Shown here one piece after another: positions 49,630 through 58,195 of a stretch of 64,000 nucleotides of DNA. The stretch covers positions 1 through 64,000 of the forward strand of contig JAISOW010000006.1 in NCBI GenBank assembly GCA_031275345.1, read 5' to 3'. A program made the position numbers and the translations under genes. The notes under the pieces were generated by a model that saw only the letters and a program-made list of their open reading frames with translations, searched no databases and was not told where the DNA came from. Source of the DNA: Puniceicoccales bacterium (lineage in GTDB: Bacteria > Verrucomicrobiota > Verrucomicrobiia > Opitutales > JAIRLM01). Position 1 is the first letter of the stretch. Each line of letters begins with the position of its first letter.

Positions 49630-51012
49630 GTGCACCATGGTAGTCCGGTGGATGGGCGGCCCTGGTACCTGGACCATGGAATTTTGCCGGGGGACGGAGA
49701 AGAATTTTTGGTGGCGGCGGACCGGGATGCGTTGGCACTTACCCAGGAGATTTTTTGCATCCACGGCCGCCACATTTGCCTCAGGCAAATTTCCCAAAAA
49801 GATTTTGCCGCACGCTGGGACAAAATTTACGGCCAACGGAGTTGCGAACATCGGTCGCGGCGCGATGACCGCCCCACGGCCAATGGCGTTTCCCAAACCA
49901 TCCAGCTGTGCAACGATCTATTGGCCGGTGCCGTGGCGGCCGGCGCATCCGATATGCACTGGGAATGGGAACGCGATGCGGTGGTGGTGCGCCTGCGCGT
50001 GGATGGCGAGCTGCGGCCAACGGCCCGCCTGCCAAAAGAATTGGGCAATGCCATCGCCATTCGTCTAAAAGCCCTGGCGCAGCTGTCACCGACGGAACAT
50101 TTTCGTCCCCAGGACGGCCGTCTATGCTGGCAGGGTGCGGCTGGACAAAGCGCCGATTTCCGCATAGCAACCCTGCCAACCCGCTGGGGTGAAAGCATTG
50201 CCATCCGCGTGTTGGACAGAAACCGCCCATTTTTTCGCGTCGAAAATTTGGCCATGCCACCGTCCGTAGAGGATGGGGTACGGCGCATTGCGGCCGGTGG
50301 TGGCGGACTATTTTTGGCAACTGGACCAACCGGCAGCGGCAAGACCACCACGCTCTACGCCATCCTGGCAGAACTCATTTGCCGCGGTCAAAAAAAGATT
50401 CTCACCGTTGAAGATCCGGTGGAGTACGTGATGGAGGGAGCTTTGCAGGTTGCCGTTGACCTGGCCGTTGGCCGCACATTTTCCACGGTTTTGCGGGCAT
50501 TCCTGCGCCATGATCCGGATGTAATCTTCGTGGGGGAAATTCGCGATGGAGAAACGGCGGAGGTTGCACTGCGGGCGGCGCTCACCGGTCATCTTGTTCT
50601 GGCGACCCTCCACACGGCAACGGCGGAGGAGGCGCTGCTCCGTCTGACCGAGCTGGGGCTGGATCAAAACTTGCTACTTTCCTGTCTGCGTGCCATCCTC
50701 TGCCAGCGCCTGCTGCGCACAAATTGTCCCCACTGCCGCGAACCAATGGACCACACCGCCGTTCCCGACTCTGCGCGGGCTTTTTTTCAAAAAGGGCAAC
50801 CAACTTGGCATGCCATGGGATGTTCTCGCTGCGAAAAAAAGGGGTACCTTGGACGGCATGCCATTTTTTCCTTCCAATGGGTGGAAGATGGCCAACTGTC
50901 CGCACCATCCCTATTGGAGGAAGGTCGACTACTATTGGAGACCGGTCAGCTATCCATCGTCGAATTTTTACGCCAACTACCATGGGATCGGCCAAACAAT
51001 TTAGCTACGTAG
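49630..51012 (+). CDS. GspE/PilB-family secretion or pilus ATPase
   Basis: 460 residues. Walker A is ATGPTGSGKTTTLYAIL near residue 235; KILTVEDPVEYVMEGALQ, the Asp box LRAFLRHDPDVIFVGEIRD and the His box LTGHLVLATLHTATAEEALL follow. A C-terminal zinc site is NCPHCREP...GCSRCEKKGYLGR. The N-terminal 80 residues are shorter than a full GspE-N domain. It is paired with a GspF-like gene in a 31-base overlap but no pseudopilin, secretin or peptidase gene lies near. It could serve type IV pili, type II secretion or DNA uptake. The GTG start at 49630 is uncertain. Confidence 0.85.
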   Translation: MHHGSPVDGRPWYLDHGILPGDGEEFLVAADRDALALTQEIFCIHGRHICLRQISQKDFAARWDKIYGQRSCEHRSRRDDRPTANGVSQTIQLCNDLLAGAVAAGASDMHWEWERDAVVVRLRVDGELRPTARLPKELGNAIAIRLKALAQLSPTEHFRPQDGRLCWQGAAGQSADFRIATLPTRWGESIAIRVLDRNRPFFRVENLAMPPSVEDGVRRIAAGGGGLFLATGPTGSGKTTTLYAILAELICRGQKKILTVEDPVEYVMEGALQVAVDLAVGRTFSTVLRAFLRHDPDVIFVGEIRDGETAEVALRAALTGHLVLATLHTATAEEALLRLTELGLDQNLLLSCLRAILCQRLLRTNCPHCREPMDHTAVPDSARAFFQKGQPTWHAMGCSRCEKKGYLGRHAIFSFQWVEDGQLSAPSLLEEGRLLLETGQLSIVEFLRQLPWDRPNNLAT

Positions 51013-52169
51013 GCCGGACGGATGGCGGCAGGCCTGTCAGCGGCACACTGCGGGCCGAAACGGTCGATGCGGCACGGCGTTCATTGGCACGGGATGGCAT
51101 CGTGGCCAGCACCCTATTTGCAGTGCCTCGTCCGGTGGGCAGTCGCAAAGATCCCACATTTCTACTGACATTTACCAGCCAGTTGGCACTGCTGCTGCGG
51201 GCCGGCATCTCCCTCACCGCAGCACTGGACATGCTGGCTAGGCAGGAGCGAAATCGGCGGCGGCGAACCATTTTAGGGAATATGCTGGAGGAAATTTACC
51301 GGGGACGATACCTGCACGAGGTCCTCGGTGACTTTTGTCCAATGTTTGATGAACCGTTTTGCCAGATGGTCAAAGCTGGAGAATTGGCAGGGGATTTGCC
51401 GGCGGTTCTTGAAGCACTGGCCGTGGACCGCCGCCGGGCTAGGCACGCTCGCACGCGCATGATTTCCGCACTGATCCATCCCATCCTGGTCCTGGCCGTT
51501 GCCGTCATCGCCATTTTTATCCTTTGCGGCCACGTGCTGCCCCACTTTCAAGCATTTTTTCAATCCCAACCGCTTCCTTCCATCACCGTCGGACTGCTGG
51601 CATTTGGCCAATTTTTGCACCGCCACGGTCTGGTACTCCTCATGCTGCCACCGCTGGTCATGGTCCTTTGCATCGGCCTAGGAAGAACGGCCGGCGGCCG
51701 CACCATGCTTTCCCGGCTTCCATTGCTCATTCCCGTCGTCGGTCCGCTGCTGCTGCGCCAGTACCTCATCCCATTTCTTCGCACATTTTCCATCGCACTG
51801 CGCCATGGCATTCCCCATAATGCGGCATTTGCGCTTGGCTATTCCGTTGTTCCGGGCACATTTCTTCGCAACCAGCTGCGAACCATCGCGCTGCGCTCCA
51901 GCGAGGGGGTTCCGCTGGCGGAAATTTTAGCACCATTTCCAGCGGCTGCGGCCGGACTGCTTGCCGTGGGAGAAGGCACCGGAAACTTGGCCGCCATGGC
52001 TGCCTGCGCCGCCGATCTCTTGGAAGAAGAAGTGGCACTCGGCCTGGAACGGCTGGCGGCGGTCCTGCGTCCATTGGCGGTGATCTTTCTGGCCCTGTTG
52101 GTGGGATGGATTGCCATTGCCCTATTTTTGCCGATTTCCCAGCTGACCCAGCTGCAAAATTTTGGTTGA
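50982..52169 (+). CDS. GspF/PilC-family inner-membrane platform protein
   Basis: 395 residues with two tandem GspF domains. FSYVGRTDGGRPVSGTLRAE opens the protein; LTFTSQLALLLRAGISLTAA starts domain one, and LIPFLRTFSIALRHGIPHNA starts domain two. Three strong membrane segments are visible: ILVLAVAVIAIFILCGHVLP, LVLLMLPPLVMVLCIGLG and a C-terminal LAVIFLALLVGWIAIALFLP. ATG 50982 lies inside the end of the ATPase gene. The two probably form the motor unit of a type IV-pilus-like machine. Confidence 0.85.
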   Translation: MGSAKQFSYVGRTDGGRPVSGTLRAETVDAARRSLARDGIVASTLFAVPRPVGSRKDPTFLLTFTSQLALLLRAGISLTAALDMLARQERNRRRRTILGNMLEEIYRGRYLHEVLGDFCPMFDEPFCQMVKAGELAGDLPAVLEALAVDRRRARHARTRMISALIHPILVLAVAVIAIFILCGHVLPHFQAFFQSQPLPSITVGLLAFGQFLHRHGLVLLMLPPLVMVLCIGLGRTAGGRTMLSRLPLLIPVVGPLLLRQYLIPFLRTFSIALRHGIPHNAAFALGYSVVPGTFLRNQLRTIALRSSEGVPLAEILAPFPAAAAGLLAVGEGTGNLAAMAACAADLLEEEVALGLERLAAVLRPLAVIFLALLVGWIAIALFLPISQLTQLQNFG

Positions 52170-52221
52170 ATCAAGAAATGCTGGACAGTCGGGCCATGGT
52201 TCATCCCAATGGGCCCCGGAC

Positions 52222-52303
52222 GCCCGGGTGGTGGAATTGGCAGACACGCCAGGCTTAGGACCTGGTGCTGCAAGGCATGGGGGTTCGAATCCCCCCCCGG
52301 GCA
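52222..52303 (+). tRNA. tRNA-Leu (anticodon TAG)
   Basis: Acceptor stem GCCCGGG/CCCGGGC, anticodon stem CCAGG/CCTGG with loop CTTAGGA (anticodon TAG at 52256-52258), a long class II variable arm (TGCTGCAAGGCATG) and T arm GGGGG-TTCGAAT-CCCCC. The discriminator is A at 52303. CCA is not encoded (CCG follows), unlike the tRNA-Arg at 54632. Confidence 0.96.
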
Positions 52304-52372
52304 CCGCCAGTTCATTTGGCCACGAAGGTTCGATCTAGACGGGTGGGTTGCCGTGGCGTAAAATTTTTACCA

Positions 52373-52401
52373 TTGCCTTTTTTGTTAGTTTTTGGTAAAC
52401 T
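52373..52401 (+). promoter_or_regulatory. Candidate promoter of the hypothetical gene at 52408
   Basis: TTGCCT (52373-52378) and TAAACT (52396-52401) are exactly 17 bases apart, with TTGG immediately before the -10. The start point would fall at about the GTG at 52408, making the mRNA nearly leaderless. The same string TTTTGGTAAACT occurs ahead of folE (16260-16271). Confidence 0.4.
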
Positions 52402-52407
52402 CCCTTG

Positions 52408-53247
52408 GTGAGCAACGTGGGGTTCGACCGAGATGCTGCCATTGCGCAGGATCTGGCACAGTCGGGCCTTGTGGCCCTGTCACCCAGCATAACTTCCATC
52501 GCTCCTCCGGAGCTTGATTCACTTGCTCCGGTGAAGGCACCGGATACGGACATCGCCGGCGTTGGGTCACGGATGCTCGACCAGGCTATTTCCTTCCCAC
52601 CCGAGCCGCCGAGCCATGTAGATCTGCCGCTATCATATATGGTCGTTCCCGACCCGGGAACTGGTCCCGGCGTTGAATGGACAAGCAGCCTAGACATGCA
52701 CGCCCAGGAAACCGCAATCGACGCCGGCGAACGCATGGCAGCGGGCGGAGAACTTTCCATGGATGCCCTGGAACGAGCTTCCGAAGCTGCCATTGCGGGA
52801 AATGTGGACATTGGATCGGTGGAACGCTGCATCGATTCCGTGGAAAGGCATTTGGATAAAATCCAGGAAACCAATGAGCTGCGCACAGATGCCAGGGAAA
52901 TGCTCATGGGGCAGGTCGATATCATGTACCTAATTCTTGAACGCCTTGGCATTGCATTGAGTGGAAAGGGAAAAGGCCTATCCAATAAGGATGCCCCATC
53001 CCTGCAGCCGTCCGAATGGAAGGGTGGACAGGCATTTTTCCCGGTAGATCCGGCGACGGACACGCGGGTTGCCGCGGCAAAGAGCAAGATTTTTGATCAG
53101 AAGGAGCGGATTGAAAAATTTCAACAACTTTTGGAAAAACGGGAAGCTGAGAACGATCCCGGAGAAAGGGTGCAGGAAGTTAAAGTGGGCGGTGAGATCG
53201 ATGCCAACCTGCGCCGAATGAGCCAGCCACGACAAGTGCCTGCGTAG
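52408..53247 (+). CDS. Hypothetical protein, possibly linked to type III secretion
   Basis: 279 residues; not recognised. The N-terminal third is Pro/Ser/Ala-rich and low in structure (SLAPVKAPDTDIAGVG, ISFPPEPPSHVDLPLS). The middle is helical with amphipathic segments (MDALERASEAAIAGNVDIGS; VERCIDSVERHLDKIQETNE; QVDIMYLILERLG). The C-terminal region has a coiled-coil-like stretch (KERIEKFQQLLEKREAEND). There is no signal peptide or membrane span. Disordered N-terminus plus short helices resembles secreted T3SS needle, rod or translocator-type proteins, but that is a weak inference. GTG 52408 is used; a TTG precedes it directly. Confidence 0.55.
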   Translation: MSNVGFDRDAAIAQDLAQSGLVALSPSITSIAPPELDSLAPVKAPDTDIAGVGSRMLDQAISFPPEPPSHVDLPLSYMVVPDPGTGPGVEWTSSLDMHAQETAIDAGERMAAGGELSMDALERASEAAIAGNVDIGSVERCIDSVERHLDKIQETNELRTDAREMLMGQVDIMYLILERLGIALSGKGKGLSNKDAPSLQPSEWKGGQAFFPVDPATDTRVAAAKSKIFDQKERIEKFQQLLEKREAENDPGERVQEVKVGGEIDANLRRMSQPRQVPA

Positions 53248-53348
53248 TACGATCCAGGGCAGCAATCCATTGCCGTGGCCGTCCCATCCCCCATTGCCAA
53301 AATCCAGATTCGTGTCCTTAGCCGGCTCCATCGGGCGCAGATGGCTGA

Positions 53349-54425
53349 CTATGCTGGTAATTTTTCTCCTTCCTCTCCCTCCGCTCCAACGATGCGGATG
53401 TTCCGTCCCTCTGCGACAGCCACCACCTTCTCTGTCAGATTTTCCTTGGAGATGTGCAGAAAGCTTCCCTCGGGCATGACACCGACTAGGTCCATGATTT
53501 CATTTTCTTCAAAATTGGGATATTTGATGAAAAAAAGTGCCGACAATTTGGAAAGGTTGGGCAGTAATTTTTGCAATCCGGCGGCCGTAATGTTCTCGCA
53601 CGCGCTCACATCCAATATTTGCAAGTCGCGAAAAGTGGCAAATTGTTCCAAGGCAGCATCGGTGATGGAAGAGCCTTCAATCGACAATGATCGAACGGGT
53701 CGCAGAACGTTATCGAGCCGCAGCAGGGCAGCATCGGACAAGCAGGGACAGTCGTTGCAGTAAAATTCCACAAGGGGAATATCATGCAGCAGCAGCAAAT
53801 CTATAATTGGGTCTAGGCGAGCATTATTATTGATAACATATCCTGGGCAGTTGAATTTGCCTGTTGTCTTGACCTCATCAAGTACCGATTTGATCTTGAT
53901 GTAGTGCAAATTTTCCAAGGATGCCTCGATGAATGCACAATAATCTTCCTGCTGCAATTCTCCAAAATCATTGGGTTTGTTTACCACCGCCTCAAAAAGT
54001 GTTTGGAACAGTCTCTGTTCCTCTCTCCACTCCACCGTACCAAACATGAAGTCTGGATGGATGCCCAAATTTGGATGGATGTCCAAATCCGTCGGCCCAT
54101 TCTGTGGCATAATCAGCTCGTTTTCAGGAATAATCGGCCCGTTCTCTGGCATGGCCTCGCCATCCCGCCGCCGCGCTCCCCCTTTCGACATCAGGTGGAT
54201 GGCCATGAAAATTAGGGCGCTCAGCGCACAAAGACCGGCAATGACAAAGAGAACAATGGCAAGATCCGGCCGTGCCCTGACAGTCAATGCCAGGGCGCCG
54301 CTCCCTGTGAATCCGACGGTGGCATAGATTGCGATACGAAACAGCTGCAAGGGCGTTTTGTACCGTACGATGTTCTGAGCACGGGCAGGCATCCGCCAAT
54401 TATGCACACCTTCGCTGGCTATCAT
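53349..54425 (-). CDS. Inc-like membrane protein with leucine-rich repeats
   Basis: 358 residues. Near residues 30-78 two hydrophobic segments (FRIAIYATVGFTGSGALAL and LAIVLFVIAGLCALSALIF) are separated by a short polar turn. This is the bilobed hydrophobic pattern of chlamydial inclusion-membrane proteins, which are T3SS substrates. A Pro/Asn/Glu-rich linker contains a short repeat (MPENGP, IPENEL, MPQNGP; then DIHPNLGIHPDF). The C-terminal part holds cysteine-containing LRRs of the AMN1/F-box type (VRSLSIEGSSITDAALEQFA; LQILDVSACENITAAGLQKL). No signal peptide is apparent. Function as a host-facing protein is inferred from architecture. Confidence 0.65.
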   Translation of the reverse strand: MIASEGVHNWRMPARAQNIVRYKTPLQLFRIAIYATVGFTGSGALALTVRARPDLAIVLFVIAGLCALSALIFMAIHLMSKGGARRRDGEAMPENGPIIPENELIMPQNGPTDLDIHPNLGIHPDFMFGTVEWREEQRLFQTLFEAVVNKPNDFGELQQEDYCAFIEASLENLHYIKIKSVLDEVKTTGKFNCPGYVINNNARLDPIIDLLLLHDIPLVEFYCNDCPCLSDAALLRLDNVLRPVRSLSIEGSSITDAALEQFATFRDLQILDVSACENITAAGLQKLLPNLSKLSALFFIKYPNFEENEIMDLVGVMPEGSFLHISKENLTEKVVAVAEGRNIRIVGAEGEEGEKLPA

Positions 54426-54608
54426 TATTACTAATGCGTAGCATGCCGTAAAAATTTATCAAGAACGAACTACCATGATGGCGCACACGGACGCACTTTC
54501 CACACATTGCCATTGCAAGCTGTTTTATGGCAATCCTTTTCAATAATTGACGTCGCCCTGCGACGGATGCGGCAAAAAAGATGGCGATTTCGGGCTTGCC
54601 AAAGGTTC

Positions 54609-54636
54609 GAAGCCTGCTCTGCTCGTGGCAGGCTTC
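54609..54636 (+). promoter_or_regulatory. Perfect hairpin overlapping the 5' end of tRNA-Arg
   Basis: GAAGCCTGC (54609-54617) and GCAGGCTTC (54628-54636) form a 9-bp perfect stem with a 10-base loop. The right arm includes the first five bases of the tRNA, so this stem would compete with the acceptor stem in the precursor. Confidence 0.6.
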
Positions 54637-54706
54637 CATAGTTCAAAGGATAGAATGCCGGTCTCCGGAACCGGTGATTTGGGTTCGAATCCCGATGGAA
54701 GCGCCA
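54632..54706 (+). tRNA. tRNA-Arg (anticodon CCG)
   Basis: Acceptor stem GCTTCCA/TGGAAGC, anticodon stem CCGGT/ACCGG with loop CTCCGGA (anticodon CCG at 54665-54667), T arm with GGTTCGAATCC and discriminator G at 54703. The 3' CCA is encoded at 54704-54706. It lies 44 bases upstream of the MATE gene on the same strand. Confidence 0.95.
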
Positions 54707-54749
54707 CCGGCGGGTGGCGGAGAGCAGAAATTTGCCCTGGGAGGGCTCC

Positions 54750-56108
54750 ATGAAGGCTTTAACGAAATACGAAAATGGTTCGATGGCGGAGCTATGGTCC
54801 GTGTCCTGGCCACTCATCGTGGCATCTGCTGCCAACATGCTCATGTTGTTTGGGGATAGACTCATCCTTTCCCTGTACTCCAGTGAAGCGTTCAATGCGA
54901 ATGTGGCAGCCATACCCTGGATATGGACCGTCTATATCCCGCTCTACTCCATCGTTTTCATTGCCTGCATTCTGGTTGGCCGCTACAACGGTGCCGGAAC
55001 CTACGAAAAAATTGGGCCCGCGGTCTGGCAAATGCTTTGGCTGTCACTTTCCCTGCTGGTACCGCTGCTGCCGCTTTCCTGGTACCTGGCGCCCCACCTG
55101 CTGGCAAGCAATGTGCGACCACTGGGTACGCCCTACCTGCGCATCATTCTTCCATCCGTGCCGCTGTCCCTTGCCGCATTTGGGGCAATGGCCGCGTTTT
55201 TCACGGGCCGGGGAAAGACCTGCTTTGTCACCGTCGTCGCCCTGGCTTGCAACCTGATCAATCTTTGCCTCGACGCCCTGCTGGTTTTTGGCTTTGGCCC
55301 AATTCCTTCCATGGGCATCCGCGGCGCTGCCTGGGGAACCGTCCTTTCCCAGGTGGCTGCCCTGCTCCTGTTCGCCTACTTCCTTTTCACCAAAGAAAAT
55401 GGCAAAAACTTTTGCATTTTCGACGCCCGCCCGAACAAAAAAATTTTTTTTGAATGCCTGCGCATCGGTTCTCCACCGGCCCTGTCCTGCGCCGTCAATT
55501 TTTCTCTCTGGAGCTACGTTCTTCAGGTCATGGCCAACCAGGTTGACAAGGATAATTTCACCGCCTTTGGCATAGCCACCACCGTATATCACCTTCCCCT
55601 ATTTGTGGTGGAGGGTGTTAGCCTGGGCGTTGGAGCCATCGTGGCCAATGCCTACGGTGCCGGCAATTGGAAATGGGTGGAACGAAATGCCCGCTCCTGG
55701 TTCCGCGTATCCCTGGCCGTTTTGCTGGCATCCTTTGTCCTCATGGTGCTATGCCCCGGGCCACTGTCGAAGCCTTTCATCCACGGACAGTGGAATGCGG
55801 CCCAGATGCATACGCTACGCACCATGCTATTTTTTTCCTGGCTGGCCATCGCCTCGGAAAGCTTTGGTTTTAATCTGCGCCAGACATTGACCGCTTTCGG
55901 CGATACGGTCTTCACCATGCTGGTTGGCCTGATCGGCTATGGCTGCATTGTTGCAGTTCCCAGCTATTTTGCTCTGCACCTGACCCACAACGCTTCCTCA
56001 TTCCTTGCCATCGAAGCCGTCGGCCAAATCTCCATTGCCATTGCATTTTTTTTCCGCTGCCAACGCCACTGGTTCTTGCCGAATCTGGCCAGAAGCAACA
56101 AATGCTAG
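54750..56108 (+). CDS. MATE-family efflux transporter
   Basis: 452 residues with about twelve hydrophobic segments in two similar halves, the MATE/NorM layout. The N-terminal MAELWSVSWPLIVASAANML then LFGDRLILSL, and the second-half FECLRIGSPPALSCAVNFSL then VDKDNFTAFGIATTVYHLP and VEGVSLGVGAIVANAYGAGN, are typical. It exports drugs or metabolites by H+ or Na+ antiport. The specific substrate is unknown. The 3' end overlaps the convergent rluD by 111 bases. Start ATG 54750 is preceded by GGGAGG 8 bases upstream. Confidence 0.9.
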   Translation: MKALTKYENGSMAELWSVSWPLIVASAANMLMLFGDRLILSLYSSEAFNANVAAIPWIWTVYIPLYSIVFIACILVGRYNGAGTYEKIGPAVWQMLWLSLSLLVPLLPLSWYLAPHLLASNVRPLGTPYLRIILPSVPLSLAAFGAMAAFFTGRGKTCFVTVVALACNLINLCLDALLVFGFGPIPSMGIRGAAWGTVLSQVAALLLFAYFLFTKENGKNFCIFDARPNKKIFFECLRIGSPPALSCAVNFSLWSYVLQVMANQVDKDNFTAFGIATTVYHLPLFVVEGVSLGVGAIVANAYGAGNWKWVERNARSWFRVSLAVLLASFVLMVLCPGPLSKPFIHGQWNAAQMHTLRTMLFFSWLAIASESFGFNLRQTLTAFGDTVFTMLVGLIGYGCIVAVPSYFALHLTHNASSFLAIEAVGQISIAIAFFFRCQRHWFLPNLARSNKC

Positions 56109-56990
56109 CAAATCCTCCGGAATGGGTGCCCGCAAGGTAAGCGGCTGTCCGGTCATGGGATGGCGGCAGCGCAGTTCGGCGGCGTGGAGTAGCATGCGGG
56201 GGATGGAAGGCAGTGAATTGCTTTGGCGATCGCCATAGGTGCGGTCTCCCAGGATTGGATGGCCGATGGCGGCGAGGTGGACGCGAATTTGATGGGTGCG
56301 CCCGGAATGGATGCGCACGGCCAGATGCGACCAGCTTTCGGCGCAGTGCAGCAGAACTTCCCAGTCGCTGCGGGCCGGTCGACCATCCGGCCGAATGGCC
56401 ATGCGGGTACGGCGGTGCAGATCGCGGCCAATTGGATAATTAATTATTCCATGGGAACGATTTAGGTGGCCAGCAACAACGGCATGGTACAACTTTTCCA
56501 CGCACCGCCGCTGAAATTGTTTTTGCAAGGCGATGAGGGCTTCCCCGCTTTTGGCAAAAAGCAGCACGCCGGTCGTATCCCTGTCCAGCCTATGCACCAC
56601 GCCCGGTCGGAGAAGGTCCTGGCCGTTGGCAAGCTGTCCATTTGTGTGGTGGAGCAGCACGTCAACGAGGGATGGTTCGCCGCGGAATGTGGGATGGACA
56701 ACCACGCCGGCCGGCTTGTCGATGGCCACCAGCTCCCCATCCTCGTAGATGATGCTCAGCTCACCCGGCCGTGCCCTTGGGGCCTGAATTTCCTGCCAGC
56801 TGATTTGCACCACCTGCCCTGCCCGAACCCCTGCGCCAGCCTTTACGATTTTTCCATCGAGCAGCACCAACCCGCCGTCGATTGCCTTGCGGATTTGGCT
56901 GCGGCTTTTGGAGGGAAAGCAGGTGGCCAGTGCTACGTCCAGGCGCAGCCCCGCATGTTCCTCCGCCAATTGGACGTGCTCAGTTGGCAT
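55998..56990 (-). CDS. rluD: 23S rRNA pseudouridine synthase RluD-like
   Basis: 330 residues. An N-terminal S4 RNA-binding domain (LRLDVALATCFPSKSRSQIR; GGLVLLDGKIVKAGAGVRAG) is followed by the RluA catalytic domain: YEDGELVAIDKPAGVVVHP, the nucleophile motif PGVVHRLDRDTTGVLLFAKS, and SGRTHQIRVHLAAIGHPILG. This layout is that of RluD (U1911/1915/1917 of 23S rRNA) or RluC. The last 30 residues are encoded opposite the MATE gene. It overlaps the M29 peptidase gene at its start. Confidence 0.92.
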   Translation of the reverse strand: MPTEHVQLAEEHAGLRLDVALATCFPSKSRSQIRKAIDGGLVLLDGKIVKAGAGVRAGQVVQISWQEIQAPRARPGELSIIYEDGELVAIDKPAGVVVHPTFRGEPSLVDVLLHHTNGQLANGQDLLRPGVVHRLDRDTTGVLLFAKSGEALIALQKQFQRRCVEKLYHAVVAGHLNRSHGIINYPIGRDLHRRTRMAIRPDGRPARSDWEVLLHCAESWSHLAVRIHSGRTHQIRVHLAAIGHPILGDRTYGDRQSNSLPSIPRMLLHAAELRCRHPMTGQPLTLRAPIPEDLLAFVASGQIRQEPVALAAEKKCNGNGDLADGFDGKE

Positions 56991-58107
56991 GGTCTGCCAA
57001 AAGATTGCCCGGGTTCAGAGGTTGCAAATCCGGCGGTAGGAATAGCCCATCCTTTCGAATAACTTCGCCGTCGAACAGGATCTCACCGCCGCCAAATTCC
57101 GGCCGTTGGCACAGCACCAGATCCCAGTGAATCTGGGAACGGTTGCCATTGTCCGCCTCATTCTCATAGGCTTGCCCCGGCGTAAAATGCAAGGAGCCAG
57201 CCATTTTTTCGTCGAAAAGAATGTCGCCGATGGGTTCAGTAATATGAGGATGGAAGCCGAGGGAAAACTCTCCAACCCGGCGCGCTCCCTCGTCGGCGTC
57301 GAGAATGGCGTTCAATTGCCGGCCATTATGACTGGCCGTGGCCTTCACAATTTTGCCGTGGCGGAAGGTGAGCCGAACATTCTCAAAGCACAGGCCATGG
57401 TAATGGGACGGCACATTGTAGGAAATGACACCCTCCACGCTGTCCAGTACAGGCGCCGTAAATACTTCACCATCTGGAATATTGCGCTCACCGCCGCAGG
57501 CAATGGCGCCGATATTTTTTATGGAAAATGAAATGTCCGTGCCCGGGCCCACGATTCGCACACGATCTGCCCGCGCCATCCGCCTTTGCAGCGCCCGCAT
57601 GCCCGGCTCCATCCGGCCATGGTCAAAGGTACAGACGCGGAAAAAAAAGTCAAAAAAATCCTCCGTCGACCTATGGGCAGACTGGGCCATTGCCGCACTG
57701 GGCCAGCGCAGCACCACCCACCTTGTCCGATTGACCCGCCAATCGTGGACGTTCTTCATTTGTCCATTGTAGAGGTTTTGCCGTTCCATCGGCACGTCGG
57801 CCAACTCGTGGACATTGTCGGAGCCACGCAGTCCCACGTAGCACTGCATGGTCTGCATTTCAGCCAATTCCACCGCCGCTGCCGTGGCAAAATCTTCCGC
57901 CGTTCCGTGGAGCAAAAATTCCCGGCCAATGCGGCCCCATCCACCCCGTACGAATGGATGGCCACCGGCGGCGTGGATTGCCCGCATCAGTGCCAGCACC
58001 ATTTCCTCTGGGGCGGCGGTAAAGTGAATCAATGCCCGGTCATTCGGTTGAATTTTTAGGGAAAATTTCACCAGTACCTGTGCCAATTGTTCATAGCGCG
58101 GATCCAT
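56980..58107 (-). CDS. M29-family aminopeptidase
   Basis: 375 residues. Metal-site motifs of the AmpS/AmpT family are present: GGERNIPDGEVFTAPVLDS (first Glu ligand), GLCFENVRLTFRHGKIVKAT, the second Glu in RRVGEFSLGFHP, HITEPIGDILFDEKMAGSLH with the ligand His, and SQIHWDLVLC. It removes N-terminal residues from peptides in the cytoplasm. The frame opens at 58128, but ATG 58107 (MDPRYEQLAQVLVKFSL) matches family N-termini. It is divergent from the pnt operon with about 90 bases between. Confidence 0.9.
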   Translation of the reverse strand: MDPRYEQLAQVLVKFSLKIQPNDRALIHFTAAPEEMVLALMRAIHAAGGHPFVRGGWGRIGREFLLHGTAEDFATAAAVELAEMQTMQCYVGLRGSDNVHELADVPMERQNLYNGQMKNVHDWRVNRTRWVVLRWPSAAMAQSAHRSTEDFFDFFFRVCTFDHGRMEPGMRALQRRMARADRVRIVGPGTDISFSIKNIGAIACGGERNIPDGEVFTAPVLDSVEGVISYNVPSHYHGLCFENVRLTFRHGKIVKATASHNGRQLNAILDADEGARRVGEFSLGFHPHITEPIGDILFDEKMAGSLHFTPGQAYENEADNGNRSQIHWDLVLCQRPEFGGGEILFDGEVIRKDGLFLPPDLQPLNPGNLLADHAN

Positions 58108-58195
58108 TTTTTTGAACCTAGGCACCACGGCGGTCTCTGCAACTGGAAAAAAAATTCCCTTGAAATTTTGCCATTCCCCGTCCTAGGTTCATGCC

